From NCBI RefSeq assembly GCF_015221875.1, contig NZ_JACYGY010000001.1, positions 5,744,501 to 5,808,500 of the forward strand: a stretch of DNA of 64,000 bases, read 5' to 3'. The notes below the pieces were generated by a model. It worked only from the letters and a program-made list of their open reading frames with translations, ran no database searches and had not been told where the DNA came from. The DNA comes from Dyadobacter subterraneus (GTDB lineage Bacteria > Bacteroidota > Bacteroidia > Cytophagales > Spirosomataceae). This document shows positions 1-8,934 of the stretch, one piece after another (the first letter of the stretch is position 1; every line of letters starts with the position of its first letter). A program made the position numbers and the translations under genes.

Positions 1-240
1 TACGTATTCCTGATGTAAAATCTTTCCCTTGCTGTCTACAAGTCTGATATGAACGCGGGTATTTTTTTCTTTCTCTACCAATACATTCATCATCAATGTA
101 TTTTTTACACGATACATCCCCACCCGAAAAGGCTCATAATATTTGTTTCCTGATGCATTTTGAGTTTGTCCGGCGAAAGCAAATCCGCTTACCAATAAGC
201 CGATCATAGCGGCAACGAAAGTTGTTTTGAAATTTTTCAT
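1..240 (-). CDS. Small secreted protein, 3' end cut by window
   Basis: An ATG on the minus strand at 238-240 opens a frame that stays open for 80 codons and runs off the left edge. Residues 1-24 form a clear signal peptide (MKNF, then a hydrophobic run ending in FAFAGQ). The mature part starts with a short Gln/Asn/Ser/Gly stretch and continues with KYYEPFRVGMYRV, a conserved-looking hydrophilic region. It is therefore predicted to be exported to the periplasm or surface. I do not recognise a family. Small secreted proteins of this style are common in Cytophagales, but no function can be assigned from the visible part. The 198 bases between this start and moaA hold no gene. Confidence 0.6.
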   Translation of the reverse strand, partial: MKNFKTTFVAAMIGLLVSGFAFAGQTQNASGNKYYEPFRVGMYRVKNTLMMNVLVEKEKNTRVHIRLVDSKGKILHQEYV

Positions 241-438
241 GATTGAAGATTTATGGCTAAATTTTCAACAATGATGTCGTCAGCGATGCAGATGTTGCAT
301 GCAAATAGTTGAACGGTAAAAAATCGTGTTGAGCGGTAGAGTGATAAAAAATCGCGGTGTGATGATAAATTCCAGATGAATTTTATAATCTTTATTTAAC
401 AAACAGATAATATTTGTAGAAAAAACCAGGCTAGACAA

Positions 439-1437
439 TTACCCCCCAATAGCAATCATCCTCCTGTTCTGCTCATAATCCGCTTTTGCTTCTTTGGCGG
501 TAAAGTCAATATGGCCTCCGTGTGCAAAATGCTTTTTATAAAAATGAGCATGTATTAATGAACGAATATCTTCACCGCGACGAAGAGGTGTTAAGAGGTC
601 AATTTCTGTTGTATCAAAAAGACAATTTTTAAGTTTCCCGTCAGCCGTGAGCCTGATTCGGTTGCATCCAGCACAAAAAGGATGTGTTACCGTACCAATA
701 ATCCCAAAAGTCCCTTTTCCGTCGTTGACCCTGAAACTGTGCGCAGTATCCTGTAACTCGCCTTCCAGTTTTTCAAATGCAAATTGCTTACTTATATGAG
801 TCAGCAAATCATTGTAAGAAACGATTTTTGACATTTCCCATTTATTCCCGTTGAAAGGCATAAATTCAATAAAACGAACGTGAAGATTTGGCTCGTCCAG
901 TGTTAACCTTACAAAATCATTAATCTCGCTGTCGTTAACCCCTTTCATTACCACGACGTTGAGCTTGACAACAAATCCTTCGGAAATCAGGAGTTTAATA
1001 CTATCCAGCGTTTTGTTGAAATGATCCCTTTTTGTGATGTTTTTAAAAGTGGTTTCATTCAAGGTATCCAGACTAACATTCAGGGAACGTACGCCTGCAT
1101 TTTTCAGATCATCTATAAACTGATCAACAAACACAGCGTTTGTCGTTAAAGTCAATGAAGTTGGTAATTTTCCCAAATTTTGAATTATCTGGCCAACATC
1201 TTTCCGAATTAATGGTTCGCCGCCTGTTAATCTGATTTTTTCAACACCCATATCCACAAAAATGCCTGCAAGTGTCTGAATTTCATCCGCCTGCATCAAC
1301 CATTTGGAAGGCATAAACTGCATATCCTCCTGAGGCATACAATAGGTACAACGCAGATTACACTTATCCGTCAGCGAAATGCGCAGATAAGTGTGCTTGC
1401 GACCAAATGTATCCAGTATGGGTTGAGACATTTTCAA
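439..1437 (-). CDS. moaA: GTP 3',8-cyclase MoaA
   Basis: This radical SAM enzyme, with MoaC, converts GTP to cyclic pyranopterin monophosphate, the first step of molybdenum cofactor synthesis in the cytoplasm. The N-terminal radical SAM cluster motif CxxxCxxC is at Cys26, Cys30 and Cys33. The C-terminal second-cluster cysteines are at 255, 258 and 272. The protein ends in Gly-Gly, the tail MoaA needs for catalysis. Its length of 332 residues is normal. A start two codons downstream (MSQP) is equally plausible. It is the last gene of the operon, 6 bases after moaCB. No strong terminator hairpin is seen after the stop. Confidence 0.97.
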   Translation of the reverse strand: MKMSQPILDTFGRKHTYLRISLTDKCNLRCTYCMPQEDMQFMPSKWLMQADEIQTLAGIFVDMGVEKIRLTGGEPLIRKDVGQIIQNLGKLPTSLTLTTNAVFVDQFIDDLKNAGVRSLNVSLDTLNETTFKNITKRDHFNKTLDSIKLLISEGFVVKLNVVVMKGVNDSEINDFVRLTLDEPNLHVRFIEFMPFNGNKWEMSKIVSYNDLLTHISKQFAFEKLEGELQDTAHSFRVNDGKGTFGIIGTVTHPFCAGCNRIRLTADGKLKNCLFDTTEIDLLTPLRRGEDIRSLIHAHFYKKHFAHGGHIDFTAKEAKADYEQNRRMIAIGG

Positions 1438-1443
1438 TTGTAA

Positions 1444-2349
1444 TTAATGTTTGTTTCCTTCCATAACACTAAAAACATGAAGGACGTGCGGAAATAGTGC
1501 ATCCATATATTCAGTTACGCCTCCAGTGCTTCCCGGCATTGTTAAAACCAGTGTCTCTCCTATCAAACCTGCAACCGATCTTGATAACATGGAAGTAGGA
1601 ATTCTTTCCTGTCCATATTGTCTGGCCGTTTCAGCGATTCCCGGAATTTCCCTCTCAATTAATTCACTGACAGCTTCGGGAGTAACATCTCTTGGCGACA
1701 ATCCGGTTCCTCCGGTTATTAATATCAATTGATAAGATAACCCACAAAGACTTTTTATTTTCTCCTGAATCGTATTTTTATTATCTGGAATGATGCTGTA
1801 ATCATTCACTTCAATCCCAAGCAAATCCAGTTTTTCAATAATTTTTCTTCCCGATTTATCTTCACCAATACCTTTTGAAATACTGTCAGAACAAACAATT
1901 ACCGCGGTTTTCAAATTTTCAGGAATTGCTTTTCTGTCGCTTTTCCCGCCTTTTTTCTCCAACAATTTGATATTCCGGATCTCAACACCTTTGTCAATCG
2001 GTTTCAGCATGTCATAAAGTGTAAGTGCCACAACGGATGCGCCATGCATGGCCTCAACTTCAACACCTGTTTTATAAATTGTTTTGACTGTCAATTCAAT
2101 AACAATCGTCAATTCCTCAATTCTATAAATTACGCCGGTATATTCAATGGGAATCGGGTGGCAATCCGGTAATAAATCCGGTGTTTTTTTTACTGCCAGT
2201 AATCCGGCGGCTTTTGCCATTTCAAAAACATCACCTTTGGGAACAGTCTTGTTTTGAATCGCGGCAATTGTTTCCGGTTTACTGACCTGAACTATTGCCT
2301 GCGCTGTTGCAATCCTTAACGTATTGGTTTTATGGGTAATATCAACCAT
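1444..2349 (-). CDS. moaCB: Bifunctional MoaC-MoaB molybdenum cofactor protein
   Basis: This is a fusion of two Moco enzymes. Residues 1 to about 145 are MoaC, cyclic pyranopterin monophosphate synthase, with the DCHPIPI motif near residue 62 and the conserved KTGVEVEA and ALTLYDMLK blocks. Residues about 146-301 are a MoaB/MogA-type domain with the GGTG motif and a MPGS loop, which would adenylylate molybdopterin before molybdate insertion. The two domains are joined by a short charged linker (KKGGKSDRK). Fused MoaCB proteins are known from several bacteria, and no separate mogA lies in the window. The gene sits between moaE and moaA with gaps of 10 and 6 bases, so it is co-transcribed with them. 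Confidence 0.95.
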   Translation of the reverse strand: MVDITHKTNTLRIATAQAIVQVSKPETIAAIQNKTVPKGDVFEMAKAAGLLAVKKTPDLLPDCHPIPIEYTGVIYRIEELTIVIELTVKTIYKTGVEVEAMHGASVVALTLYDMLKPIDKGVEIRNIKLLEKKGGKSDRKAIPENLKTAVIVCSDSISKGIGEDKSGRKIIEKLDLLGIEVNDYSIIPDNKNTIQEKIKSLCGLSYQLILITGGTGLSPRDVTPEAVSELIEREIPGIAETARQYGQERIPTSMLSRSVAGLIGETLVLTMPGSTGGVTEYMDALFPHVLHVFSVMEGNKH

Positions 2350-2359
2350 TGTATCAATT

Positions 2360-2809
2360 TTACTTATTTTCTTTCCAGATATATTCTCCGGCTGGCCCTA
2401 CCAGTTCTTTTCCAAAAATCGGAACCTTGGTTTTTATTTGTTCAACAATATATTCGGACGCTTCAAAAGCCGCACGACGATGGGCTGAGGAAACAAATAC
2501 AAAAAGACTGATTTCACCCGTTGGCACAAGTCCGATACTGTGATAAATATGCATACAAATCAGGTCAAATTTTGAAAACGCGTCTTCCCGGATTTCATGA
2601 AAAGTCTGTTCTGCCATTTCTTCATAAGCCGAATATTCGATTCCGGTTACGAAACCTTCTTCCTTTTCATCCGCCCGGATTTGTCCAAGAAAAATGGCAT
2701 GTGCACCAATATTCACTTTGCTTTGGTGTTTAGCAATTGAATCTGCGACAAACTGAGGACTGATGGCACCCGGAACGAATACTTTTTTAGGTTTATGAAG
2801 TTTATCCAT
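2360..2809 (-). CDS. moaE: Molybdopterin synthase catalytic subunit MoaE
   Basis: This is the large subunit of molybdopterin synthase. It transfers sulfur from the MoaD thiocarboxylate to cyclic pyranopterin monophosphate. The frame shows the family's conserved features: an HAIFLGQIRADE block near residue 37, the G-IEYSAYEEMAE region, and the C-terminal FVFVSSAHRRAAFEASEYIVEQIK helix region, followed by KTKVPIFGKE with the lysines expected near the active site. At 149 residues it has normal MoaE length. It lies 38 bases after moaD and 10 bases before moaCB in the same operon. Confidence 0.95.
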   Translation of the reverse strand: MDKLHKPKKVFVPGAISPQFVADSIAKHQSKVNIGAHAIFLGQIRADEKEEGFVTGIEYSAYEEMAEQTFHEIREDAFSKFDLICMHIYHSIGLVPTGEISLFVFVSSAHRRAAFEASEYIVEQIKTKVPIFGKELVGPAGEYIWKENK

Positions 2810-2847
2810 TTATTCCTTATTCTGTTATTCTAAATTAAATGATTTTG

Positions 2848-3087
2848 TCAACCTCCGGCAAATGGTGGTAATAATGCAATTTCTGCTGATGATGGAATAA
2901 TCATCCCATCGTCCCCAATTTTTTGATTAATAGCCACTTTAAATTTTTTTTCACGCAGTTGTGGATATTTTTCAAACAGCTGCTCTTTCAAATCTTTTAC
3001 TGTCATGTTTTCTTTCCCAGGAAAAGATTCTTTGGCTTGCCCCGAGATTTCTGCCAACATGCCAAAATATAAAATATTGATACTCAT
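2848..3087 (-). CDS. moaD: Molybdopterin synthase sulfur carrier subunit MoaD
   Basis: This is a ubiquitin-fold sulfur carrier of 79 residues. It ends in PPFAGG, the C-terminal Gly-Gly that is adenylylated, thiocarboxylated and docked in MoaE. It starts MSINILYFGMLAEISG, typical of MoaD. It lies 17 bases after moeA and directly before moaE, its partner subunit. The activating enzyme MoeB is not in this window, so either it is encoded elsewhere or a ThiF-like protein substitutes. Confidence 0.94.
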   Translation of the reverse strand: MSINILYFGMLAEISGQAKESFPGKENMTVKDLKEQLFEKYPQLREKKFKVAINQKIGDDGMIIPSSAEIALLPPFAGG

Positions 3088-3104
3088 TTTTATCAGTTCT
3101 AATT

Positions 3105-4295
3105 TTACAAAGGCAATAAATGTACCTCCACCAGATCGCCTGCGTAAACATTTTGTTGAGTTACCGGCAAATAAATTAATGCATTGGCCACTGCAAAAGA
3201 ACGCAAAGCAAAAGATTCCTGTCCTTCCAGAGAAGTTACCTGTGCATTAGAAACACTTGCTTTCAAAAATTCATCCCTTTCTCCGTTAAAAGAATAGGCA
3301 TGAGAAATCGGCAGCTTGAATGAAGGTAAAAAGTTATCGTTTCTCCCCGACATCAATCTTAATGCGGGCAAGACATATTCATAAAAACAAACAAGAGACG
3401 AAGCCGGATTTCCTGGTAATGCGTAAAAATGATTTCCCTTAGTCTTAGCAAATAATAAAGGTTTCCCGGGTTTTTGTCTGACTTTGTAAAAAATCGTCTC
3501 AGCTTCTATCGACTCCAGCGCTTTCCCAACATAATCATAGTCACCTACTGAAACACCGCCAGTGGCAATCACGACATCATTCCGAATCGCCAGTAATTCA
3601 AGACTATTGATTGTTGATGTTAAATCATCTTGTGCGTAAAAAACTTCCACATCATTGATCCCTTCCTTAGTTAAGGCAGCAACAAGCATGGCCGAATTTG
3701 ACTCATAAACTTGTCCGTCACCTAATTCCTCACCCGTTTTGACAAGCTCGTCACCGGTTACCAGAATTCCAATTTTTGGTTTACGAAATACTTCGACCTC
3801 CTGAACATTCAATCCTGTCAAAAAACCAATTGCTCCGGCTGACAGATAACTTGCTGCAGATAAGGCAATGTCGCCTTCCCGGATCTGCTGTCCTACATTT
3901 CTGACATTCAGATTTTCGGCAACAGGAAATTCTTTTATCATCACAACCCCATTTTCCACTGACGTACGTTCCTGCATGATTACCGCCGTAGCACCAGCAG
4001 GCACAGGGGCTCCGGTAAATATTCTGATGGCTGTTCCAGGTTCCAGAGAAAGCTTCGAAGTTCCTCCCGCTTTTGATTCTGAAACAACGGGAAGAGAAAT
4101 ATTTTCATTGGTAATATCGGTATGCAAAACAGCATAACCGTCCATGGACGATTGTCTGAAAGAAGGCAGAGAAAAAGTCGCGAGGACATCTTTCGCTAAT
4201 ACATAACCTGAGGCTTCCTGCACAGTCTTTACTTCTGTGGACAACGCAATTGTGTTCTCCGTAATTCTTCTTTTAGCTTCTGCTACTGTGACCAT
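3105..4295 (-). CDS. moeA: Molybdopterin molybdenumtransferase MoeA
   Basis: MoeA inserts molybdate into adenylylated molybdopterin, the last common step of Moco synthesis. At 396 residues the frame matches the family length. Visible motifs are the N-terminal SSMDGYAV block near residue 48, the PAGATAVIMQE segment, the VTGDELV motif of the central MoCF-like domain and the ALPGNPASSLVCF loop near residue 295. It is the first gene of the operon, so the promoter should lie in the 467-base gap upstream, though no clear TAnnTTTG element is visible on the minus strand there. The start ATG at 4293-4295 fits the family N terminus. Confidence 0.95.
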   Translation of the reverse strand: MVTVAEAKRRITENTIALSTEVKTVQEASGYVLAKDVLATFSLPSFRQSSMDGYAVLHTDITNENISLPVVSESKAGGTSKLSLEPGTAIRIFTGAPVPAGATAVIMQERTSVENGVVMIKEFPVAENLNVRNVGQQIREGDIALSAASYLSAGAIGFLTGLNVQEVEVFRKPKIGILVTGDELVKTGEELGDGQVYESNSAMLVAALTKEGINDVEVFYAQDDLTSTINSLELLAIRNDVVIATGGVSVGDYDYVGKALESIEAETIFYKVRQKPGKPLLFAKTKGNHFYALPGNPASSLVCFYEYVLPALRLMSGRNDNFLPSFKLPISHAYSFNGERDEFLKASVSNAQVTSLEGQESFALRSFAVANALIYLPVTQQNVYAGDLVEVHLLPL

Positions 4296-4762
4296 TTTTA
4301 AAGTGATGAGTCTAACTATGCAAGTTACTATTTAAAAACTGAATGAATAACAAAAATTCCGAACGAAAACCAGTGATTTCGCTACTCATTTGGAATGGTT
4401 TTATAGCAAAAAACATGTCCGGTTTGAATCAAAAAAATGTTGAAAAATAAAGATTTGAAAATTTTATTTTTCAATATAGAAAAATATACATTAAAAAAGC
4501 ACAATTAATGCTATGAAATATTCATTTTGTATCTTTTGGTGATTTCCAATGATTATTCTTCAAATTGGGTTTAAACCTACAAATTATTTTTGAACCCTTT
4601 CAGAATCCGAAATTATTTCAACTTAAATTAGTGCTAATTCAAAATTAGCCAATCACCTATAAATCAACTTTTTACACTTAAATGAAATATTATTAATTCA
4701 ATAGCGTTATCTTTGTCCCGTGGAATACCACCGAAAATTATGTTGAACGAAATTAAAAATGG
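4296..4762. other. Intergenic region between divergent moeA and lytic transglycosylase genes
   Basis: This 467-base stretch is A+T rich and has no coding frame that looks real. It should hold both divergent promoters. Only the plus-strand one is visible (4708-4715). A short inverted repeat AATTAG-TG-CTAATT lies at 4626-4639 and is followed by another AATTAG-like half site, which could be an operator. Nothing else is recognisable. Confidence 0.5.
4708..4715 (+). promoter_or_regulatory. Candidate -7 promoter element
   Basis: TATCTTTG fits the Bacteroidota housekeeping sigma -7 consensus TAnnTTTG. It lies 47 bases before the start of the lytic transglycosylase gene. No clear -33 TTG is seen at the usual spacing. 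Confidence 0.5.
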
Positions 4763-5548
4763 ATGATTAGATTAATCTTTATTGCCTTCTCAATTGCATC
4801 AATGGGGATATTTTCTCTTAGCAACTTGAAGGTAGAAAAGAAGGAAATGAAGTCTGAACTAACAATCAACTCCAACCTTCTTGCCATCAATTTTTGTGGC
4901 GAAAAGGTACCTCTTACGGAAATGCGCATAGCCGAGCGGTACCAGAACATGATCAGAAATTACGACACCGATTCCTTTCGTAAACTGATGACGAGCGCAG
5001 AAAAAAGGATGCGAATTATTGAACCCATCCTGAAAAAGTACGGAGTGCCTTCCGACTTCAAATACATTCCAATCATAGAAAGTGCCATGAGCCACGAAGC
5101 TACCTCACACAGAGGAGCAAGGGGATACTGGCAATTAATGCCCGCAACAGCCAAATCACTTGGCTTAACCGTAAATGGAACGGTTGACGATCGCAAACAT
5201 CTAGTTAAATCCACTCACGCAGCAGGTAAGTATTTAAAAGGACTTCACCGCCAGCTTGGTTCATGGACACTTGTAGCCGCTGCCTACAATGCAGGACCAA
5301 CGCACATCCAGCACCGAATGAACTCACAAAATAAAGATGACTATTTTAAGCTTCGGTTAAACGCAGAAACAACTAAGTACATTTATAAAATATTAGCAGT
5401 AAAAGAGTGGTTTTCCAATCCTAAAAGAAGCAAGGAATGGGGCAGCGGAGATGTTTTGGATAAAATGGTGCAAATAAGGGAAGAGAAAAAACTTTCTGAA
5501 TTGAAACCGGATTCAAAACAATTGGCAAGAGTAGCAACTGATTCTTAA
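4763..5548 (+). CDS. Lytic transglycosylase, MltD-like SLT domain
   Basis: This enzyme should cleave peptidoglycan glycan strands non-hydrolytically. Residues 1-20 are hydrophobic, forming a signal or anchor sequence that places it in the periplasm. The SLT domain covers roughly residues 82-215. The catalytic Glu is at 106 in IPIIESAMS. It is followed by the family blocks RGARGYWQLMPATA and LVAAAYNAGP. The C-terminal 40 residues are charged and there are no LysM repeats, so it is shorter than full MltD. It has its own promoter and is followed by the cyclophilin gene on the same strand. Confidence 0.9.
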   Translation: MIRLIFIAFSIASMGIFSLSNLKVEKKEMKSELTINSNLLAINFCGEKVPLTEMRIAERYQNMIRNYDTDSFRKLMTSAEKRMRIIEPILKKYGVPSDFKYIPIIESAMSHEATSHRGARGYWQLMPATAKSLGLTVNGTVDDRKHLVKSTHAAGKYLKGLHRQLGSWTLVAAAYNAGPTHIQHRMNSQNKDDYFKLRLNAETTKYIYKILAVKEWFSNPKRSKEWGSGDVLDKMVQIREEKKLSELKPDSKQLARVATDS

Positions 5549-5572
5549 TTTCTTTGGTTATATAATCATTAC

Positions 5573-5610
5573 AATGCAAAGGAAGACTGCAATATGCTTT
5601 TCTTTGCATT
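5573..5610 (+). terminator. Hairpin after the lytic transglycosylase gene
   Basis: AATGCAAAG at 5573-5581 pairs with CTTTGCATT at 5602-5610, with partial pairing continuing inward. There is no strong T run after it, so it may be a weak terminator or an RNA structure in the cyclophilin leader. Confidence 0.35.
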
Positions 5611-5676
5611 TGTTATGAAATACAAGTGTATAGAAATACTTCATTTATTTTTTATCAAATACCAGTCAAAACGAAT

Positions 5677-6120
5677 ATGACAAAGGCCGAAATGATCACC
5701 GATAAAGGTACCATGCTTATCGAATTTTATGATAAGGAGACACCGATTGCTGTGAAAAACTTTGTAGATCTTTCTAAAAAAGGATTTTATGATGGACTTA
5801 CATTCCACCGCGTTATTCCTGATTTCATGATTCAGGGCGGAGATCCTCAGGGAACAGGACGCGGAGGTCCGGGATACACAATTAAATGTGAAGTGAAAGC
5901 TGATAAACAATATCACGACCGTGGCGTTCTTTCGATGGCACACGCAGGACGTGATACAGGTGGATCTCAATTTTTTATCTGCCATAGCCGTAACAATACT
6001 GCTCATTTGGACGGAAACCATACTTGCTTTGGCAAAGTGGTTGAAGGCGTTGATACAGTAGATTTAATCCGTCAGGGAGATAAAATTCAGAAAATTACAA
6101 TCATTGAAGAAGAAGCATAA
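5677..6120 (+). CDS. Peptidyl-prolyl cis-trans isomerase, cyclophilin type
   Basis: This is a 147-residue cytoplasmic cyclophilin that isomerises X-Pro bonds during folding. The start was moved to the ATG at 5677 ([11 protein letters not shown]), because family members begin at that strand; a longer frame from 5626 adds a non-conserved tail with no signal peptide. The catalytic block is [19 protein letters not shown], and the later DTGGSQFFI and [12 protein letters not shown] blocks carry the remaining active-site residues. The protein is short, like the prokaryotic PpiB group. A strong bidirectional terminator follows. Confidence 0.93.
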   Translation: MTKAEMITDKGTMLIEFYDKETPIAVKNFVDLSKKGFYDGLTFHRVIPDFMIQGGDPQGTGRGGPGYTIKCEVKADKQYHDRGVLSMAHAGRDTGGSQFFICHSRNNTAHLDGNHTCFGKVVEGVDTVDLIRQGDKIQKITIIEEEA

Positions 6121-6140
6121 GCTTTCATTTTCTTTGATAA

Positions 6141-6179
6141 AATAAGAAAGGCCCGGAAATTTTCCGGGCCTTTCTTATT
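6141..6179. terminator. Bidirectional terminator
   Basis: A perfect 19-base inverted repeat (6141-6159 and 6161-6179) has a GGCCCGG core flanked by A-rich and T-rich arms. It lies between the convergent cyclophilin and symporter genes and would terminate both transcripts. Confidence 0.9.
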
Positions 6180-6196
6180 TTACTCCAAATCCGGTT

Positions 6197-7828
6197 CTAC
6201 CAGAAATGATTATATAAAATTGCGATCAAGGCGATAACAAAAGAAGCACCGATCACAAAACTGCGATGTGGCTTAAACATTGAAACGTCAATTTGTAATC
6301 CTTTTTTCTCGTCAGGCAATACCAATCCAAGAACAAACATTACGGCCACACAAATCAGGAATACAATTCCCATTCTGTCAAGGAACGGCACCTGTGTCCA
6401 GTCTGCGAAAGGGAAGTAATTGTTGTGCATTGCAAGCGCAATAAGGAAACCACCCACGATAGCGAATAATGCGCCGGCTGAATTGGTTTTTTTCCAGAAG
6501 AATCCCATAATAAAGGAAGCAAAAATCCCTGGCGACAGAAGTCCCGTCATTTCCTGAATAAACTGGAAACCACCTTTTTTATCAATTCCCATGTAAGGAG
6601 ATACAACAATTGCAAGAATCATGGCTACTACTACAACCCAGCGTCCAACCCAAACCAATCGCTTTTCATCTGCATTTTTACCGATATAATTTCTGAAAAT
6701 ATCGAGTGTAAAAATTGTAGAAATACTATTCGCTTTACCAGCCAGGGAGGCTACAACCGCCGCCGTTAAAGCTGCAAAAGAAAGACCTTTTAAACCTGTT
6801 GGTAGTAAGTTAAGTAGTACAGGATATGCTTTATCCGGATTGATCGCTCCGTCTGCTCCCAACATTTCAGCCTGGAAAAGACCTTTGCTGTAAAGTGCAT
6901 AAGCGGCAATACCAGGCAAAACAACAATAACTGGCATCAACAATTTAAGACCCGCTGCAAACAAAATACCGTTACGGGCAGTTTTCAAGTCCGCACCCAA
7001 AGCGCGTTGTGTGATGTATTGATTACAACCCCAATAGTTCAAATTCACGATCCACATACCGCCTAACAAAACCGCAAGGCCTGGAAGCTGCATATAGAAT
7101 GGACTGCTTTTACGGAAGATCATGTGGAAGTGATCATCATGATTTTCACGCATCATTTTCATTCCGCTCATCAAACCGTCGATCCCCGTTTCTCCTGAGA
7201 CCAGATTAATTGCAAGATAAGTTGTCGCTAAACCACCAATGATCAGGAAGAAAACCTGAATTACGTCAGTAAAACCAATAACCTTCATCCCACCAATGGT
7301 AATAATAATGGCAAAAACCGCCAGAGCAATCATACAGAAGGTAAAATCAAGTCCTGAAATACCGGAAACCGCCAGCGCACCTAAATATAGAATGGATGTA
7401 AGGTTAACAAGGATATACAAAGCCAGCCAGAAAACAGCCATAATCAAACTTACGGTTGGATTGTAACGCTGACTTAAAAACTGGGGCATTGTGTAAATTT
7501 TATTCTTCAGATAAATCGGCATGAAGAAAACGGCAACAATAATCAGCGTGGCTGCTGCCATCCATTCATAGGTTGAAATCCCCAGACCCATAGAAAATCC
7601 GTTTCCAGACATCCCGATAAATTGTTCCGCGGAAATATTTGACGCGATCAGAGATGCACCAATTGCCCACCAGGTAAGCGATCCTTCTGCCAGGAAAAAG
7701 TCTTGCGTAGATTCAGTAGTTGATTTTTTTCGTTGGTAGATCCAGTACCCGTAACCCGATACCAGAATAAAGTAAAAGAAGAATACTATGTAATCCAGGG
7801 TTTGTAACTGTTGCATTTCAAATATCAA
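6197..7828 (-). CDS. Sodium/sugar symporter, SSS family, vSGLT-like
   Basis: This 543-residue inner-membrane protein of the sodium:solute symporter family has about 13-14 hydrophobic segments. The region near residue 62 (ASNISAEQFIGMSGNGF) resembles the sodium- and sugar-binding part of Vibrio SGLT, and the nearby FMPIYLKNKIYTMPQFL segment is also characteristic. It probably imports a monosaccharide such as glucose or galactose with Na+; the exact sugar cannot be read. A start four codons later (MQQLQ) is possible. The gene is transcribed alone, with a terminator downstream. Confidence 0.9.
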   Translation of the reverse strand: MIFEMQQLQTLDYIVFFFYFILVSGYGYWIYQRKKSTTESTQDFFLAEGSLTWWAIGASLIASNISAEQFIGMSGNGFSMGLGISTYEWMAAATLIIVAVFFMPIYLKNKIYTMPQFLSQRYNPTVSLIMAVFWLALYILVNLTSILYLGALAVSGISGLDFTFCMIALAVFAIIITIGGMKVIGFTDVIQVFFLIIGGLATTYLAINLVSGETGIDGLMSGMKMMRENHDDHFHMIFRKSSPFYMQLPGLAVLLGGMWIVNLNYWGCNQYITQRALGADLKTARNGILFAAGLKLLMPVIVVLPGIAAYALYSKGLFQAEMLGADGAINPDKAYPVLLNLLPTGLKGLSFAALTAAVVASLAGKANSISTIFTLDIFRNYIGKNADEKRLVWVGRWVVVVAMILAIVVSPYMGIDKKGGFQFIQEMTGLLSPGIFASFIMGFFWKKTNSAGALFAIVGGFLIALAMHNNYFPFADWTQVPFLDRMGIVFLICVAVMFVLGLVLPDEKKGLQIDVSMFKPHRSFVIGASFVIALIAILYNHFW

Positions 7829-7872
7829 ATATTAGATGATGGATAAGCGATTTCTGTTCAATCCGAAAGGTA

Positions 7873-7893
7873 CACTATTTTCGAAAAATAGTG
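7873..7893 (-). terminator. Short hairpin downstream of the metallopeptidase gene
   Basis: CACTATTTT at 7873-7881 and AAAATAGTG at 7885-7893 form a perfect 9-base inverted repeat with a three-base loop. It sits in the gap between the metallopeptidase stop and the symporter start. It could be a weak terminator or an operator for the symporter gene. Confidence 0.35.
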
Positions 7894-7983
7894 CAAGTAA
7901 AAAAATGATGTTCCTTACTATTGTCGGCCTTTATTTATCATTGATGTTTAAAAACAGATTAACAAGTAAAATCAGAAGCTACT

Positions 7984-8859
7984 TTACTCATCAATTTTAT
8001 AAGAATCGGGTAAACGGAGTGGATTATCAGGGAGTTTCAGAATGGCATTTTTCTTCGCCTTATTTTCCAGATTGCGATAACTTTCTTCAAAAGATTCCCC
8101 GTTTTTCATGTCAGCAACCAGTTTTACCAGACCGGCCTGTCCGCAATAAGCCAGCCAGTACGATACTTCCAGCCCGGATGTCATATACGCGAGCATCACC
8201 TCTTTGGGGCCTCCGCTAAAAAATCCTTTGACAGAAGCAATGTTTTTGAGTTCCAAAATATTTTGTCCGCCACCGGTTTGATACAGCCATTCATCCATAT
8301 AATCAAAATACCGGCCGAGCGAATCCGGGTTATTCACAAAACGTTTATCCAGCATTAATGCCGTCCCTTCGTTAAACCATTGCGGAATATGCATTGTCGT
8401 TTTCCACCAGCCTAACCGGTCAAGCAGTTCTACATGTGACATTTCGTGACTTATCACATCCACATTCAAACCTTGTGCATTTAAAATGACATATGATTGT
8501 CCCCAGGGCGTGCCCAAACTGCACCCTGCCCCTTCCGTACTCTGACAATATTTTTGATATTCCTGTGGCGTTTCACAAACTATTATTTTCGGTTTGGCCT
8601 GTTTTCCGAGCCAAAAAGAATCAATCCGCATTTCAGCTTTTTTGATAACACCGACAATATTTTTACGCTGACTATTTTGAAGTTCGGGACTGGAATAAAT
8701 ATAGTCACTAACCTTTTCAAAATTTGACAAGGTTATAAGTTGACATTGAAGAACCTGAGGATAAAGAAAAAAATAACCCGGAATAACTAAAACCAACCCG
8801 ATCAGAAGAAATTTGCCAAGAGCGGCAACACGGGATTTAAATAATGGGTTGGTTTTCAA
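7984..8859 (-). CDS. Membrane-anchored HExxH metallopeptidase-like protein
   Basis: This 291-residue protein is of unknown family to me. A single hydrophobic segment at about residues 14-36 looks like an N-terminal anchor, so the rest is probably periplasmic. The motif HEMSH at 138-142 is a zinc-binding HExxH, and Glu164 in WFNEGTA is placed like the third ligand of gluzincin peptidases. Cys95, Cys105 and Cys113 could form disulfides. The domain before the motif is similar in style to other bacterial proteins with a peptidase MA-like fold. The gene follows purH by 75 bases on the same strand. Substrate is unknown; a peptidase role is inferred from the motif only. Confidence 0.7.
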   Translation of the reverse strand: MKTNPLFKSRVAALGKFLLIGLVLVIPGYFFLYPQVLQCQLITLSNFEKVSDYIYSSPELQNSQRKNIVGVIKKAEMRIDSFWLGKQAKPKIIVCETPQEYQKYCQSTEGAGCSLGTPWGQSYVILNAQGLNVDVISHEMSHVELLDRLGWWKTTMHIPQWFNEGTALMLDKRFVNNPDSLGRYFDYMDEWLYQTGGGQNILELKNIASVKGFFSGGPKEVMLAYMTSGLEVSYWLAYCGQAGLVKLVADMKNGESFEESYRNLENKAKKNAILKLPDNPLRLPDSYKIDE

Positions 8860-8884
8860 TGAGGCACGCTTTAATACAAATTGA

Positions 8885-8928
8885 TTTTAACACGACGTCT
8901 CAAAAATAACGAAACGCCGTGCTTAAAA
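8885..8928 (-). terminator. Imperfect hairpin after purH
   Basis: TTTTAACACGACGT at 8885-8898 pairs with ACGCCGTGCTTAAAA at 8914-8928, with one mismatch and one bulge. It sits just after the purH stop and may end the purH transcript before the metallopeptidase gene. Confidence 0.45.
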
Positions 8929-8934
8929 TTAGAA

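Noticed and set aside
5626..5676. Longer N terminus of the cyclophilin
   Set aside because: The extra 17 residues are not conserved-looking and give no signal peptide; the ATG at 5677 fits the family start.
7836..8219. 127-codon plus-strand frame after the symporter start
   Set aside because: It runs mostly antisense through the end of the HExxH gene, has no recognisable domain and no promoter.
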